64,000 nucleotides of DNA from Streptomyces sp. MMG1121 (GTDB lineage Bacteria > Actinomycetota > Actinomycetes > Streptomycetales > Streptomycetaceae), in the NCBI RefSeq assembly GCF_001280015.1, contig NZ_LGDV01000118.1:286733-350732 (forward strand), in the 5' to 3' direction. Made by a program: the position numbers and the translations under genes. How positions within the stretch are numbered: position 1 is the first letter of the stretch; each line of letters begins with the position of its first letter. Positions 7,813 through 15,600 of this stretch are shown here, one piece after another. The notes beneath the pieces were generated by a model. It was not told the origin of the DNA. It searched no databases and was given only the letters and a program-made list of their open reading frames with translations.

Positions 7813-8499
7813 GTGCCCCGTTCCCGTCGCCTCACCAGGGCAGCTCGTGTCATAGGCACGTCAGCCGCCGCAGCCGCTCTCTCCGTCGCCGCCGCCCAGA
7901 CGGCGCTCGCCTGCAGCATCGGCGACTTCTCCGCCGCGCCCGCCTGTGACAGCGCGGGCAAGCCCGTCATCCGCGTCACCGACAAGGACGGCTCCGGCAC
8001 GCCGGCCACCGTCACCCTGCTGGTGCAGCTGAACACGCCCGGCCAGCAGCGGAACACCGACACCCAGAAGATCGACCACCCGACCGCGCAGGGCGTCGGC
8101 GTCGACCTGCACCCCCTGGACTGGTACGCCGGAGAGACCTTCGTGGTCCACGTCAAGGCGGGCGACCGCGTCGACGAGGACCTTCAGCCCGCGGTGGTCG
8201 TACCGGACGACTTCACCTGCGAGCCCGCCGGCAGCCCCTCCCCCTCGGTTTCCGCGACGCCGTCCGCCCACCCGTCCTCGACGCCGTCCGCCGTCCCGAG
8301 CCCGGCCGCGAGCGGCAGCGCGGCCCCCACGCCGGCCGCGAGCAGCGCTCCCTCGCCCGCGGGCGGCGGCACCCGCCTCGCCGAGACCGGCGCCTCGTCG
8401 GACACCCCGGTGCTCGCGGGCGCGGCGGTGGCGCTGGTCGTCGTGGGCGGCGGCCTCGTCGTCGCGCTGCGCCGCAGGTCGGCGCAGCGCTCCCGCTGA
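7813..8499 (+). CDS. LAETG-anchored (sortase) surface protein
   Basis: A 228-residue cell-surface protein. N-terminal signal peptide to about residue 33 (SAAAAALSVAAAQTALA). A compact domain (about 34-135) with four cysteines begins CSIGDFSAAPAC; then comes a long Ser/Pro/Ala linker (about 140-190). The sorting signal is LAETGASSDTPVLAG followed by a hydrophobic segment and a basic tail (RRRSAQRSR). LAXTG is the pentapeptide used by Streptomyces class E sortases. The function of the domain is unknown. GTG at 7813 has GAGGA five bases upstream; everything further upstream is antisense to mshA. Confidence 0.82.
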   Translation: MPRSRRLTRAARVIGTSAAAAALSVAAAQTALACSIGDFSAAPACDSAGKPVIRVTDKDGSGTPATVTLLVQLNTPGQQRNTDTQKIDHPTAQGVGVDLHPLDWYAGETFVVHVKAGDRVDEDLQPAVVVPDDFTCEPAGSPSPSVSATPSAHPSSTPSAVPSPAASGSAAPTPAASSAPSPAGGGTRLAETGASSDTPVLAGAAVALVVVGGGLVVALRRRSAQRSR

Positions 8500-8510
8500 C
8501 CTGCGGAACA

Positions 8511-8540
8511 CGGCCCGGCCGCCCTCCAGCGACCGGGCCG
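8511..8540. terminator. Hairpin terminator
   Basis: Arms CGGCCCGG (8511-8518) and CCGGGCCG (8533-8540) are perfectly complementary with a 14-nt loop, 11 bp after the stop of the LAETG protein. No U tract. Confidence 0.6.
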
Positions 8541-8573
8541 ATACCGGACTGTCGCCCGCTTACCCTCGTAGAC

Positions 8574-9422
8574 ATGACAGCCCGCGCCGCCTCCCTCCCC
8601 CGCTCTCGGCTTCGCTCGAGCGGGGGGACCCCCATCGTGGGAACGGTGACGCGCGGGACGACCAACCCCAACCGGCTGCGTCGCATGGACCGCTGGATCG
8701 CCGCCACGCACGGCGTCGAACTGCGCCGCGCCGCCGACCCGCTGGCGATCGACCTCGGCTACGGCGCCGCGCCCTGGACCGCCGTCGAACTGCTCGGCCG
8801 GCTGCGGACCGTCGCGCCACACGCGCGCGTGGTCGGCATCGAGATCGAACCGGAGCGGGTCGCGGCGGCCCGGCCGTACGAGCGGGACGGGCTGGTCTTC
8901 CGGCACGGCGGGTTCGAGATCCCCGTCGCCGGGCGCCCGCTGCTCATCCGGGCCGCCAACGTGCTGCGCCAGTACGACGAGGACCAGGTCGCCGCCGTCT
9001 GGGAGCGGCTGTGCGCGCGGCTCGCCCCGGAAGGCGCCGGTTCGCGCGGCGGACTGCTGGTCGAGGGGACGTGCGACGAGATCGGGCGGCGGCACGTATG
9101 GGTGGCGCTCGGTCCGCAGGGGCCGCGCACCGTGACCTTCGCCACCCGGCTGGGCTCGCTGGAGCGGCCCTCCGATCTCGCCGAGCGGTTGCCGAAGGCA
9201 CTCATCCACCGCAACGTACCCGGCGAGCCGGTGCACTCCTTCCTGCGCGACTTCGACCGCGCCTGGGCCGCCGCCGCGCCCTACGCCTCCTACGGCGCCC
9301 GCCAGCGCTGGCTGCGCGCGGTACGGGACCTGACGGCCGACTGGCCGGTGACGGACTCCCCGGCGCGCTGGCGGCAGGGCGAAGTGACGGTGGCGTGGAG
9401 GGCGTTGGCCCCGCGCGGCTGA
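8574..9422 (+). CDS. SAM-dependent methyltransferase-like protein
   Basis: A 282-residue protein with a class I methyltransferase core: AIDLGYGAAPWTAVELL (motif I), VVGIEIEPERVAAA (motif II) and LLIRAANVLRQYDEDQVAAVWERL. The substrate is unknown. The ATG at 8574 follows TACCCT by seven bases, as in a leaderless promoter. Residues about 8-21 are encoded by a 42-bp repeat (8595-8636) that also occurs at 58596-58637, so the N-terminus carries an inserted, non-homologous stretch. GTG at 8646 (TRGTTNPNRLRRMDRW) is where family-like sequence begins and is the main alternative start. Confidence 0.72.
   Translation: MTARAASLPRSRLRSSGGTPIVGTVTRGTTNPNRLRRMDRWIAATHGVELRRAADPLAIDLGYGAAPWTAVELLGRLRTVAPHARVVGIEIEPERVAAARPYERDGLVFRHGGFEIPVAGRPLLIRAANVLRQYDEDQVAAVWERLCARLAPEGAGSRGGLLVEGTCDEIGRRHVWVALGPQGPRTVTFATRLGSLERPSDLAERLPKALIHRNVPGEPVHSFLRDFDRAWAAAAPYASYGARQRWLRAVRDLTADWPVTDSPARWRQGEVTVAWRALAPRG
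8595..8636. repeat. 42-bp palindromic repeat, copy A, inside a coding region
   Basis: It reads CTCCCCC-G-CTCTCG-G, then CTTCGCTCGAGCGGGGG, then ACCCCCAT. Arms CCCCCGCTC (8597-8605) and GAGCGGGGG (8618-8626) form a hairpin. The reverse complement of 58596-58637 matches it at 38 of 42 positions. It is in frame within the N-terminus of the methyltransferase-like gene. The size and hairpin resemble a REP or MITE-like element. Confidence 0.75.
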
Positions 9423-9609
9423 GAACACCCCTTCTGGGGCCGCCGGGACGGAACGATCTCGCTGCGTCGTTCGTCACACCGATGGGGAGATCGTCTTGCG
9501 GGGCGGGTGCGGGGGGACCAATGAGTGCGGGGGGACTGACACCTGTGGCTGTGTCATTTTCCGCGCCTCTGTCGCTTTGCGCCGTGACGTGGCACGATCC
9601 CCCAGGCGC

Positions 9610-9627
9610 GTAAGTTACTGACGGTAA
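9610..9627. promoter_or_regulatory. Repeated GTAA/TTAC motif upstream of the NlpC/P60 gene
   Basis: GTAA-g-TTAC (9610-9618) overlaps TTAC-tgacg-GTAA (9615-9627), 20-38 bp before the ATG of the hydrolase. The nested symmetry suggests an operator or promoter element. A related GTTACTGA occurs at 19393-19400 near the TetR gene. Function inferred. Confidence 0.35.
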
Positions 9628-9647
9628 ATCAGTTTGGGGGACGTGTG

Positions 9648-10727
9648 ATGGGCTGGGGCAAGCGCGGCATCCTGACAGCCGCCGTGACCGTGGTCTGCGC
9701 GGCGACCGTGCTGACGGCACCCGGCACGGCGTTCGCCGACCCGGCACCCACGACGAGCGCGTCCCCGACGCCGTCCACGACTCCCGTGCCCGGCAAGGAC
9801 CTTGAGAAGGTCCGCGAGAAGCTGGACAAGCTCTACCACGACGCGGCCGTCGCCACCGACGCCTACAACGCGGCCGAGGAGAAGGCCAAGCAGCAGTCCG
9901 CCGAGATCGTCTCGCTGGCGAAGAAGATCGCCGAGGGGCAGTCGAGGCTCGACCGGCTCAAGGACCAGGCGGGCGCGGCGGCCCGGCAGCAGTACCGCAC
10001 CGGCGGCCTGCCGCCCACCGCCCAGTTCCTGCTCAGCGACGACCCGGGCCAGTTCCTGGACGGCGCCGGGCTGGTGCTCCAGGGCCAGCGGGCGACGAAC
10101 AAGCTGATCGGCGAAGTGAGCGGCACCCAGAAGGACTTGCAGGCGTACGCCGCAGACGCCGCCGATCAGTGGCAGAGACTGGACACCGAGCGCAAGGCCA
10201 AGGCCACCGCCAAGAAGAGGATCGAGCAGCAGATCTCCGCCGCCGAGAAGCTCGAGTCCGAGCTGGCGAAGAAGGACAAGGAGCGGCTCGCGAAGCTGGA
10301 GGAGCAGGCCGCGCTGAAGGCGCAGACCTCCTGGCTGGACACCGGCATACTCAAGGAGATCAACGGCAGGGCCACCGCGCAGGACAAGAAGGCCGTCGCG
10401 TTCGCCACCGCCCAGCTCGGCAAGCCGTACGTGTGGGGTGCCGAGGGCCCCGACTCCTTCGACTGCTCCGGCCTGACCTCCCAGGCCTGGGCGGCGGCCG
10501 GCCACCCCATCCCGCGCACCTCGCAGGAGCAGTGGCAGCAGCTCAAGCACATCGACGTCAAGGACATGCGGCCCGGCGACCTCATCATCTACTTCTCCGA
10601 CGCCAGCCACGTCGCCCTCTACGTGGGCGACGGCGCGATCATCCAGGCCCCGCGCCCCGGGCGGGACGTGACGATCGCGGGCGCCGGTTCGATGCCGATC
10701 CTGGGCGTCGTACGACCGGACGCGTGA
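9648..10727 (+). CDS. Secreted NlpC/P60 peptidoglycan endopeptidase
   Basis: A 359-residue exported cell-wall hydrolase expected to cleave D-Glu-meso-DAP-type bonds in peptide stems. Signal peptide to about residue 31 (TAPGTAFA), a Thr/Ser/Pro linker, a long charged coiled coil (about 50-230) as in RipA-like and PcsB-like proteins, then NlpC/P60 (about 240-359). Catalytic residues: Cys273 in SFDCSGLTSQAW and His321 in DASHVALYVGDG. ATG at 9648 was chosen (GGGGGA six bases upstream); GTG at 9645 is in frame. No c-di-AMP riboswitch motif, known for some Streptomyces hydrolases, could be recognised upstream. Confidence 0.9.
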   Translation: MGWGKRGILTAAVTVVCAATVLTAPGTAFADPAPTTSASPTPSTTPVPGKDLEKVREKLDKLYHDAAVATDAYNAAEEKAKQQSAEIVSLAKKIAEGQSRLDRLKDQAGAAARQQYRTGGLPPTAQFLLSDDPGQFLDGAGLVLQGQRATNKLIGEVSGTQKDLQAYAADAADQWQRLDTERKAKATAKKRIEQQISAAEKLESELAKKDKERLAKLEEQAALKAQTSWLDTGILKEINGRATAQDKKAVAFATAQLGKPYVWGAEGPDSFDCSGLTSQAWAAAGHPIPRTSQEQWQQLKHIDVKDMRPGDLIIYFSDASHVALYVGDGAIIQAPRPGRDVTIAGAGSMPILGVVRPDA

Positions 10728-10778
10728 GGCGGGCCGTTTCGGCCAGGTCCCGTGGCGCGGCCCACGTCCCCGTGACAG

Positions 10779-10792
10779 GGGTCACGTGACCC
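10779..10792. repeat. 14-bp perfect palindrome in a 302-bp intergenic region
   Basis: GGGTCACGTGACCC lies 52 bp after the NlpC/P60 stop in the otherwise gene-free stretch 10728-11029. It could be a regulator site. Further on, TATGGT at 10953-10958 may be the -10 of the phosphatase gene. Confidence 0.4.
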
Positions 10793-11029
10793 ACCGCACG
10801 CCCCCAACCCCCGCTCGCATCGGGGCAGGACGTGAGCTTCGTCATCCCGGGCGCCCGGTCGGCCTGTCCAACTGCGGTACGGAACGCGGCATATGACAGT
10901 GGCCTGCGTGCGAGCGACGCGGCTCACACCATTCCATCGGGGCGGGCAATGCCGCTATGGTCACCCGTCGGTGGCCTCGAGACCCTCGACGCCGCCGTGC
11001 CCTCGGGGGGAGGGAAGGAAACCGAGACG

Positions 11030-12328
11030 ATGCCCGTACCCGTACCGCGGCAGAGAGCGATCCCGGCCGTGGAGAGTGGTCAGGCGCAGGCCGCCACCGC
11101 AGTCGGCGGCCCCCTCAAGGAAGAGGCCCACCGCGACGCCACGCCCACCAGCGGCACCGGCGCCACTCTCACCCTGCTGCTGATCGAGGACGATCCGGCC
11201 GGCTCGCCGATCGTGCCCGAACTGCTGGACCCGTCCGGCAAGCCGATCCGTGTGCGCACCGCCCGTAACCTCACCGAGGCCGAGCGGCTGCTCACCGACG
11301 ACGTCCACTGCATCCTGCTGGACCTCGCGCTGCCCGCACCCGGCGCCGCCGACGAGGACGAGCTGGCCGTGCTCAAGCACGTGCTCCGGCTCGCGCCCCG
11401 GCACGCCGTGCTCGCGCTGACCGCCTCCGCCGACGCCGAGCGCGGCGCCGAGGCCGTGCGCGTGGGCGCCCAGGACTATCTCTTCCGCGACGAGCTGGAC
11501 GGCCGGCTGCTCAGCCGCGCCATCCGGTACGCGGTGGAGCGGAAACGCTCCGACACGGCCGAGCGGCGCCTCGCCGAGGGCCGGCTGCGCGCGCAGGAGA
11601 ACCGCCGGCTGGAGCGCGGGCTGCTGCCCACGCCCCTGCTGGACGGCTCCTCGCTGCGCTTCGCCGCCCGCTACCGCCCCGGCCGCTCGCGGGCCCTGCT
11701 CGGCGGCGACTTCTACGACGCCGTGCGCACACCCGACGGCACGGTGCACGCCATGATCGGTGACGTCTGCGGCCACGGCCCGGACGAGGCCGCGCTCGGC
11801 GTGGAGCTGCGCATCGCCTGGCGGGCGCTGACGCTGGCCGGGCTGTGCGGGGACGAGCTGCTGGGCACGCTCCAGCAGGTGCTGGAGCACGAGCGCGCCG
11901 ACGAGGAGATCTTCGCGACGCTGTGCACGGTGGACATTGCGCCCGACGGCCGCCGGGCGGGCCTGTGCCTGGCGGGACATCCGGCCCCGCTGCTCGCCCG
12001 CCCCGGCCGGATCGCGCGACTGCTGCCCTACGACAACAACGGCCCCGCCCTCGGGCTGCTGCCCGGCGCCCGCTGGCCGCGGATGCAGGTGGAGCTGGGC
12101 TCCGAGTGGAGCCTGATGCTCTACACCGACGGGCTGATCGAGGGGCGGGTCGGCGCGAGTGGTGAGCGTCTGGGGCAGGACGGGATGGTGTCGATGATCC
12201 GTCGGCAGCTGTCCGAAGGACTGCGGGGGGAGCATCTGCTGCGCGCCGCCGTCAGTGAGGTGCGGGATCTCAACGGAGGCGAGCTGACGGACGACGTGGC
12301 CGTGGTGTTGCTGGACCGGACGTCATAG
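11030..12328 (+). CDS. Receiver-PP2C (SpoIIE-type) serine phosphatase
   Basis: A 432-residue two-domain protein. Residues about 45-180 are a response-regulator receiver (LTLLLIEDDPAG, phospho-acceptor in ILLDLALP, ALTAS). The usual switch lysine is replaced by arginine in QDYLFRDEL. Residues about 220-430 are a PPM/SpoIIE phosphatase with GGDFYDAV, MIGDVCGHGPDEA, LCLAGHPAPLL, LMLYTDGLIEGR and LTDDVAVVLL carrying the metal-binding aspartates. Such proteins dephosphorylate anti-anti-sigma factors. No sigma/anti-sigma genes are adjacent, so the partner is unknown. The start MPVPVPRQR is a judgement; the frame is open to 10832. Confidence 0.83.
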   Translation: MPVPVPRQRAIPAVESGQAQAATAVGGPLKEEAHRDATPTSGTGATLTLLLIEDDPAGSPIVPELLDPSGKPIRVRTARNLTEAERLLTDDVHCILLDLALPAPGAADEDELAVLKHVLRLAPRHAVLALTASADAERGAEAVRVGAQDYLFRDELDGRLLSRAIRYAVERKRSDTAERRLAEGRLRAQENRRLERGLLPTPLLDGSSLRFAARYRPGRSRALLGGDFYDAVRTPDGTVHAMIGDVCGHGPDEAALGVELRIAWRALTLAGLCGDELLGTLQQVLEHERADEEIFATLCTVDIAPDGRRAGLCLAGHPAPLLARPGRIARLLPYDNNGPALGLLPGARWPRMQVELGSEWSLMLYTDGLIEGRVGASGERLGQDGMVSMIRRQLSEGLRGEHLLRAAVSEVRDLNGGELTDDVAVVLLDRTS

Positions 12329-12423
12329 GCCGGCTCTCGCCATGGGTGACCGGGTGACGTCGCCGGGTGCGGGCGCGTGAGGGCCGCGACCAGCCACGAC
12401 GCACCCGCGCACCCGGGAACCGG

Positions 12424-12762
12424 CTAGCGGCCCCCGTTCCACGGCCCGTAGGGGCCGTCGCTGCTGCTTCCGCCCTTTCTCCTGCGGAAGCCCTTGCCGC
12501 CGCCGACCTGCTGGAGTGCGGGGCGTACGTCCACGAAGAAGACGATCGTGGCGACCAGACCCGCGAGCTGGAGGAACAGCATGGGCACGAACAGGTTCAC
12601 GGCCACCGCGATGCCCAGGATGATCAGCCAGAAGCCCTTGTTCTGCTTGTCCGCGGCGCGGTAGGCGTCCTCGCGGAAGATCGCGGCCATCACGAACGCC
12701 ACGATGGCGAGCGCCAGCATGGCGGTGAAGATCAGCCACATCACTCCGCCCACTGCCGTCAT
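12424..12762 (-). CDS. DUF2516 family membrane protein
   Basis: A 112-residue protein with two or three hydrophobic helices (MWLIFTAMLALAIVAFVMAAIF; FWLIILGIAVAVNLFVPMLFL; LVATIVFFVDV) and a basic, Gly/Ser-rich tail. It belongs to the DUF2516 family, of unknown function. ATG at 12762 follows TACTGT by four bases; a GTG two codons upstream is an alternative. It lies downstream of the HBHA-like and XRE genes in the same direction, an order I recall from mycobacteria (Rv0474-Rv0475-Rv0476). Confidence 0.75.
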   Translation of the reverse strand: MTAVGGVMWLIFTAMLALAIVAFVMAAIFREDAYRAADKQNKGFWLIILGIAVAVNLFVPMLFLQLAGLVATIVFFVDVRPALQQVGGGKGFRRRKGGSSSDGPYGPWNGGR

Positions 12763-12871
12763 CAGCACAGTACCCACCACCCGAGTCGAGTCGTCCGTAC
12801 ACCCACCGTACCCATACAACGGGCCGGACACCCCGAAGGTGCCCGGCCCGATACCGCTTCGTCGCCCGCGC

Positions 12872-13474
12872 TCACTTCGTCGGCGGGGTGGTCTTCTTCG
12901 CGGTGGTGCTCTTGCGCGGGGCCGGAGTCTTCTTGGCCGCCGGCTTCTTGTCGGCGGCGGGCTCGGCCTCGGCCCTGTCCTCGGCCGGCTTCGGCTCGTC
13001 CTTGACCTCGACGGGCTCGGCCCTGCCCTCGACGACGACGGCCAGCTCCTCGATGTCCTCGGCGGCTTCGCCGCGCCAGGTCTTCACGGCCTGCTCGCCG
13101 TGCTCGGCGACCTTCTCGTAGGTCTCGCGGGCCCGGACGGCGTACTCGGCGGCGACGCCGACACCGCGCAGGGCGAAGTCCTGGGCCTGCTCGCCGAGCT
13201 TCTTCAGGTCCACGTCGAGGGTGCCGAGGAACTCGTTGACCTTGGTCTGGAGGGTCTCCTGCGCCTCCTTGGCGCGGGCGGTGGCCTTCTCCTGCACGGC
13301 CTTCGGGTCGGTGTTGCGCACGGCCTCGATGCGGGCCGGGGCCTCGGCGCGCAGCTGCTCGACCAGGCCGGGCACCTTCTTGGCCTGCTGGAGGGCGAGG
13401 TCGGCGGTGCCGGCGGCGAAGTAGAGCGGAGTCGGGTCGCTGAGGGTCTTGCGCAGGTCGTCGGTGATGGCCAT
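12872..13474 (-). CDS. HBHA-like (heparin-binding hemagglutinin-like) protein
   Basis: A 200-residue protein. It opens with ITDDLRKTLSDPTPLYFAAGTADLALQQAKKVP, like mycobacterial HBHA. A long amphipathic, coiled-coil-rich helical region follows (about 25-140), with an acidic stretch (150-175) and a Lys/Ala/Pro/Thr-rich tail (KKPAAKKTPAPRK...) comparable to the HBHA lysine-rich C-terminus. HBHA binds heparan sulfate and has been linked to lipid or membrane roles; in a soil organism an envelope or septum role is more likely. GGAGG lies ten bases before the ATG. It sits between the XRE and DUF2516 genes. Confidence 0.75.
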   Translation of the reverse strand: MAITDDLRKTLSDPTPLYFAAGTADLALQQAKKVPGLVEQLRAEAPARIEAVRNTDPKAVQEKATARAKEAQETLQTKVNEFLGTLDVDLKKLGEQAQDFALRGVGVAAEYAVRARETYEKVAEHGEQAVKTWRGEAAEDIEELAVVVEGRAEPVEVKDEPKPAEDRAEAEPAADKKPAAKKTPAPRKSTTAKKTTPPTK

Positions 13475-13550
13475 GGTGATCTGGTCCTCCCGGATTCGCG
13501 TTCGGCTGGGGTTGGTGTGGTCCGCGGTGGAAGCCGGCGCCCTGGTCCGG

Positions 13551-14036
13551 TTATCCGGCCGTCCGCCGCGGGCCTGCATCGGCATCGTGTCCGCCGGCCG
13601 TGCCGGTGCCGCCGGTGTCGTACTCCGTACGCCCCGCGCCGTCCGCGTCGACCGCGTCGTCCTCGGACCCGGCGGGCTCGCCGATCCCGAATCCGTTCTC
13701 CTTGCGGAAGGACTCGTAGATCTGGAGCAGCACCTGCTTCTGCCGCTCGTTGAGCGAAGGATCGGCGAGGATCACCGCCCGGGTCTCCACTTCGTCCCGG
13801 TCCCGCTCGGCGTCGAGAATCCCGGCGCGGACGTAGAGCGTCTCGGCGGAGATGCGCAGGGCCTTGGCGACCTGCTGGAGCACCTCCGCGCTGGGCTTGC
13901 GCAGCCCGCGCTCGATCTGACTGAGGTACGGATTGGACACCCCGGCGGCATCGGCGAGCTGCCGCAGCGACAGCTGGGCGTTCCGCCGCTGCTCGCGCAG
14001 GTACTCACCGAGATTGCCGACGTTCAGCGATGCCAT
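13551..14036 (-). CDS. XRE family helix-turn-helix regulator
   Basis: A 161-residue regulator. Residues about 8-65 form a Cro/CI helix-turn-helix (LGEYLREQRRNAQLSLRQLADAAGVSNPYLSQIERGLRKPS). Residues 70-115 continue with LRISAETLYVRAGI and NERQKQVLLQIYESF; the rest is a low-complexity Gly/Asp/Ala tail. It corresponds in position to Rv0474 next to HBHA. Its promoter region holds a perfect TTGCAAGC inverted repeat (14067-14086), a likely self-operator. The start MASLNVGNL was chosen because upstream sequence lacks homology and would run over that repeat. Confidence 0.85.
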   Translation of the reverse strand: MASLNVGNLGEYLREQRRNAQLSLRQLADAAGVSNPYLSQIERGLRKPSAEVLQQVAKALRISAETLYVRAGILDAERDRDEVETRAVILADPSLNERQKQVLLQIYESFRKENGFGIGEPAGSEDDAVDADGAGRTEYDTGGTGTAGGHDADAGPRRTAG

Positions 14037-14066
14037 GTCTCCACCTTGCCCCACCCCTGCTAACAA

Positions 14067-14086
14067 TTGCAAGCACCCGCTTGCAA
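14067..14086. promoter_or_regulatory. Candidate autoregulatory operator of the XRE gene
   Basis: TTGCAAGC-ACCC-GCTTGCAA, a perfect 8-bp inverted repeat, lies 31 bp before the XRE start. Read on the minus strand it overlaps a possible -35 (TTGCAA) and abuts a -10-like TGTTAG. Its position on the promoter fits repression. Confidence 0.6.
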
Positions 14087-14144
14087 AAGTGTGCCGAGCG
14101 GGTGGGCCGCACCGGCCGGGCCGCGAACGTGACACCTCGCCCGG

Positions 14145-15494
14145 TCAGTCGGCGACCAGGTCCTCCGGGGCCGAGCGGGCGAGGCCGGCGAGGGTGGTGA
14201 GCGCCTGGGCGAGGACGTCCGGCCCGGGAGTGGCGAGGCCCAGGCGGACGGCGGGAGGTGCGTGGTGGGCGGCGACGGTGAAGGCGGCCGCGGGCACCAC
14301 CGCGATGCCGTGCCGCGCGGCGGCGGCGACGAACGTGTCCGCGCGCCAGGGGCGGGGCAGCTCCCACCAGCAGTGGTAGGAGCGGCCGTCGCCGCGCACC
14401 GCGAACCCGGCCAGGTGCCGGGCCGCGATCTCCTGCCGCACCGCCGCCTCCCGCTGCTTGGCGGCCACCAGCCTGCGCACCGTGCCCTCCTGCTGCCAGC
14501 GGTGGGCGGCCTCCAGGGCGAAGCGCATCGGGGTCCAGCCGCCCGCGCGCAGGGAGGCGGAGACGACGGCCGTCAGGGCGGGCGGGGTGACCGCGAAGCC
14601 GAGCGTCAGCCCGGGGGCGATCCGCTTGGAGAGGCTGTCGATCAGGACGGTCCGCTCGGGAGCGCAGGCGGCGAGCGGCGGCAGTTCGTCGCGCAGGAAC
14701 GCCCAGACCGCGTCCTCCACGGCGGGCAGCCCGAGCCGCAGCAGCACCTCGGCCAGCCGCTCGATCCGCGGCTCCGGCATGGTGAGCGAGAGGGGGTTGT
14801 GCACCCTCGGCTGGACGTAGACGGCGTGCAGCGGGGCGGTCGCGTGGGCGTCGGCCACGGCCTGCGGGACCAGGCCGTCCTCGTCCATGGCCAGGGGTAC
14901 GAGGGTGACGCCGAGCCGGGCCGCCACCGCCTTGATCACCGGGTAGGTCAGTTCCTCGACGCCGAGGCGCCCGCCCGGCGGCACCAGGGCGGCGACGACG
15001 GCCGAGAGGGCCTGCCGGCCGTTGCCGGCGAACAGGATCCGCTCGGGGTCGGGCCGCCAGCCGCCGCGGGCGAGGATGCCGGCGGCGGACTCCTGTACGG
15101 CGGGCAGGCCGAAGGTGCCGACCGGTCGCAGCGCCTGCCCGAGGGCGTCGGGACGCAGCAGTCCGCCGAGCCCCTCGGCGAGCAGTTCGCTCTGCCCGGG
15201 CACGGCCGGGTAGTTCAGCTCAAGGTCGATCCGGCCGACGGCCGCCGGTTCGGTGAGCGCGGGAGCCGGGCCGTCGGCCGCCGCGCGTACGAACGTGCCG
15301 CGCCCCACCTCGCCCACGGTCAGGCCCCGGCGGGCCAGTTCGCGGTACACGCGCGTGGCGGTGGAGTCGGCGATGCCGTGCCGCTTCGCGAACGCGCGCT
15401 GCGGGGGCAGCCGGTCGCCGGGCCGCAGGACGCCGGAGCGGATCTCCTCGGCGACCGCGTCGGCGACGCTCCGGTAGTCCTCGTTGTCCTTCAC
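14145..15494 (-). CDS. MocR-type (GntR/aminotransferase fusion) transcriptional regulator
   Basis: A 449-residue fusion regulator. The N-terminal winged helix (about 8-75) reads VADAVAEEIRSGVLRPGDRLPPQRAFAKRHGIADSTATRVYRELARRGL; then a linker and a fold-type-I aminotransferase-like domain (about 95-445). The PLP-binding motif is IDSLSKRIAPGLTLGF with the Schiff-base lysine. It is divergent from a LysE-type exporter, so it probably senses an amino acid or amine through PLP and controls the exporter. GTG at 15494 is preceded by GGTGGGA; GTG at 15509 is an alternative. Two 11-bp direct repeats, the usual MocR site design, lie in the shared promoter. Confidence 0.85.
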   Translation of the reverse strand: MKDNEDYRSVADAVAEEIRSGVLRPGDRLPPQRAFAKRHGIADSTATRVYRELARRGLTVGEVGRGTFVRAAADGPAPALTEPAAVGRIDLELNYPAVPGQSELLAEGLGGLLRPDALGQALRPVGTFGLPAVQESAAGILARGGWRPDPERILFAGNGRQALSAVVAALVPPGGRLGVEELTYPVIKAVAARLGVTLVPLAMDEDGLVPQAVADAHATAPLHAVYVQPRVHNPLSLTMPEPRIERLAEVLLRLGLPAVEDAVWAFLRDELPPLAACAPERTVLIDSLSKRIAPGLTLGFAVTPPALTAVVSASLRAGGWTPMRFALEAAHRWQQEGTVRRLVAAKQREAAVRQEIAARHLAGFAVRGDGRSYHCWWELPRPWRADTFVAAAARHGIAVVPAAAFTVAAHHAPPAVRLGLATPGPDVLAQALTTLAGLARSAPEDLVAD

Positions 15495-15516
15495 GGCGCG
15501 CCATCCCACCACAAAA

Positions 15517-15550
15517 TTGCACCGAGCGCAATCTTTTGGTTGCACTGAGC
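15517..15550. promoter_or_regulatory. Direct repeats, probable MocR binding site and lysE promoter
   Basis: TTGCACCGAGC (15517-15527) and TTGCACTGAGC (15540-15550) are direct repeats with one mismatch, 23 bp apart (about two helical turns). The second copy supplies TTGCAC as a -35 with TACGCT (15564-15569) as the -10 for the LysE gene. Activation of the divergent exporter is inferred from the GabR/PdxR precedent. Confidence 0.6.
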
Positions 15551-15600
15551 TATTGCCCTGCCCTACGCTCGCCGCAATGCACTGGCACAAGGGGGCTTCC

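Noticed and set aside
9423..9647. c-di-AMP (ydaO-type) riboswitch upstream of the NlpC/P60 gene
   Set aside because: Known for some Streptomyces wall hydrolases, but I could not find the conserved core elements here.
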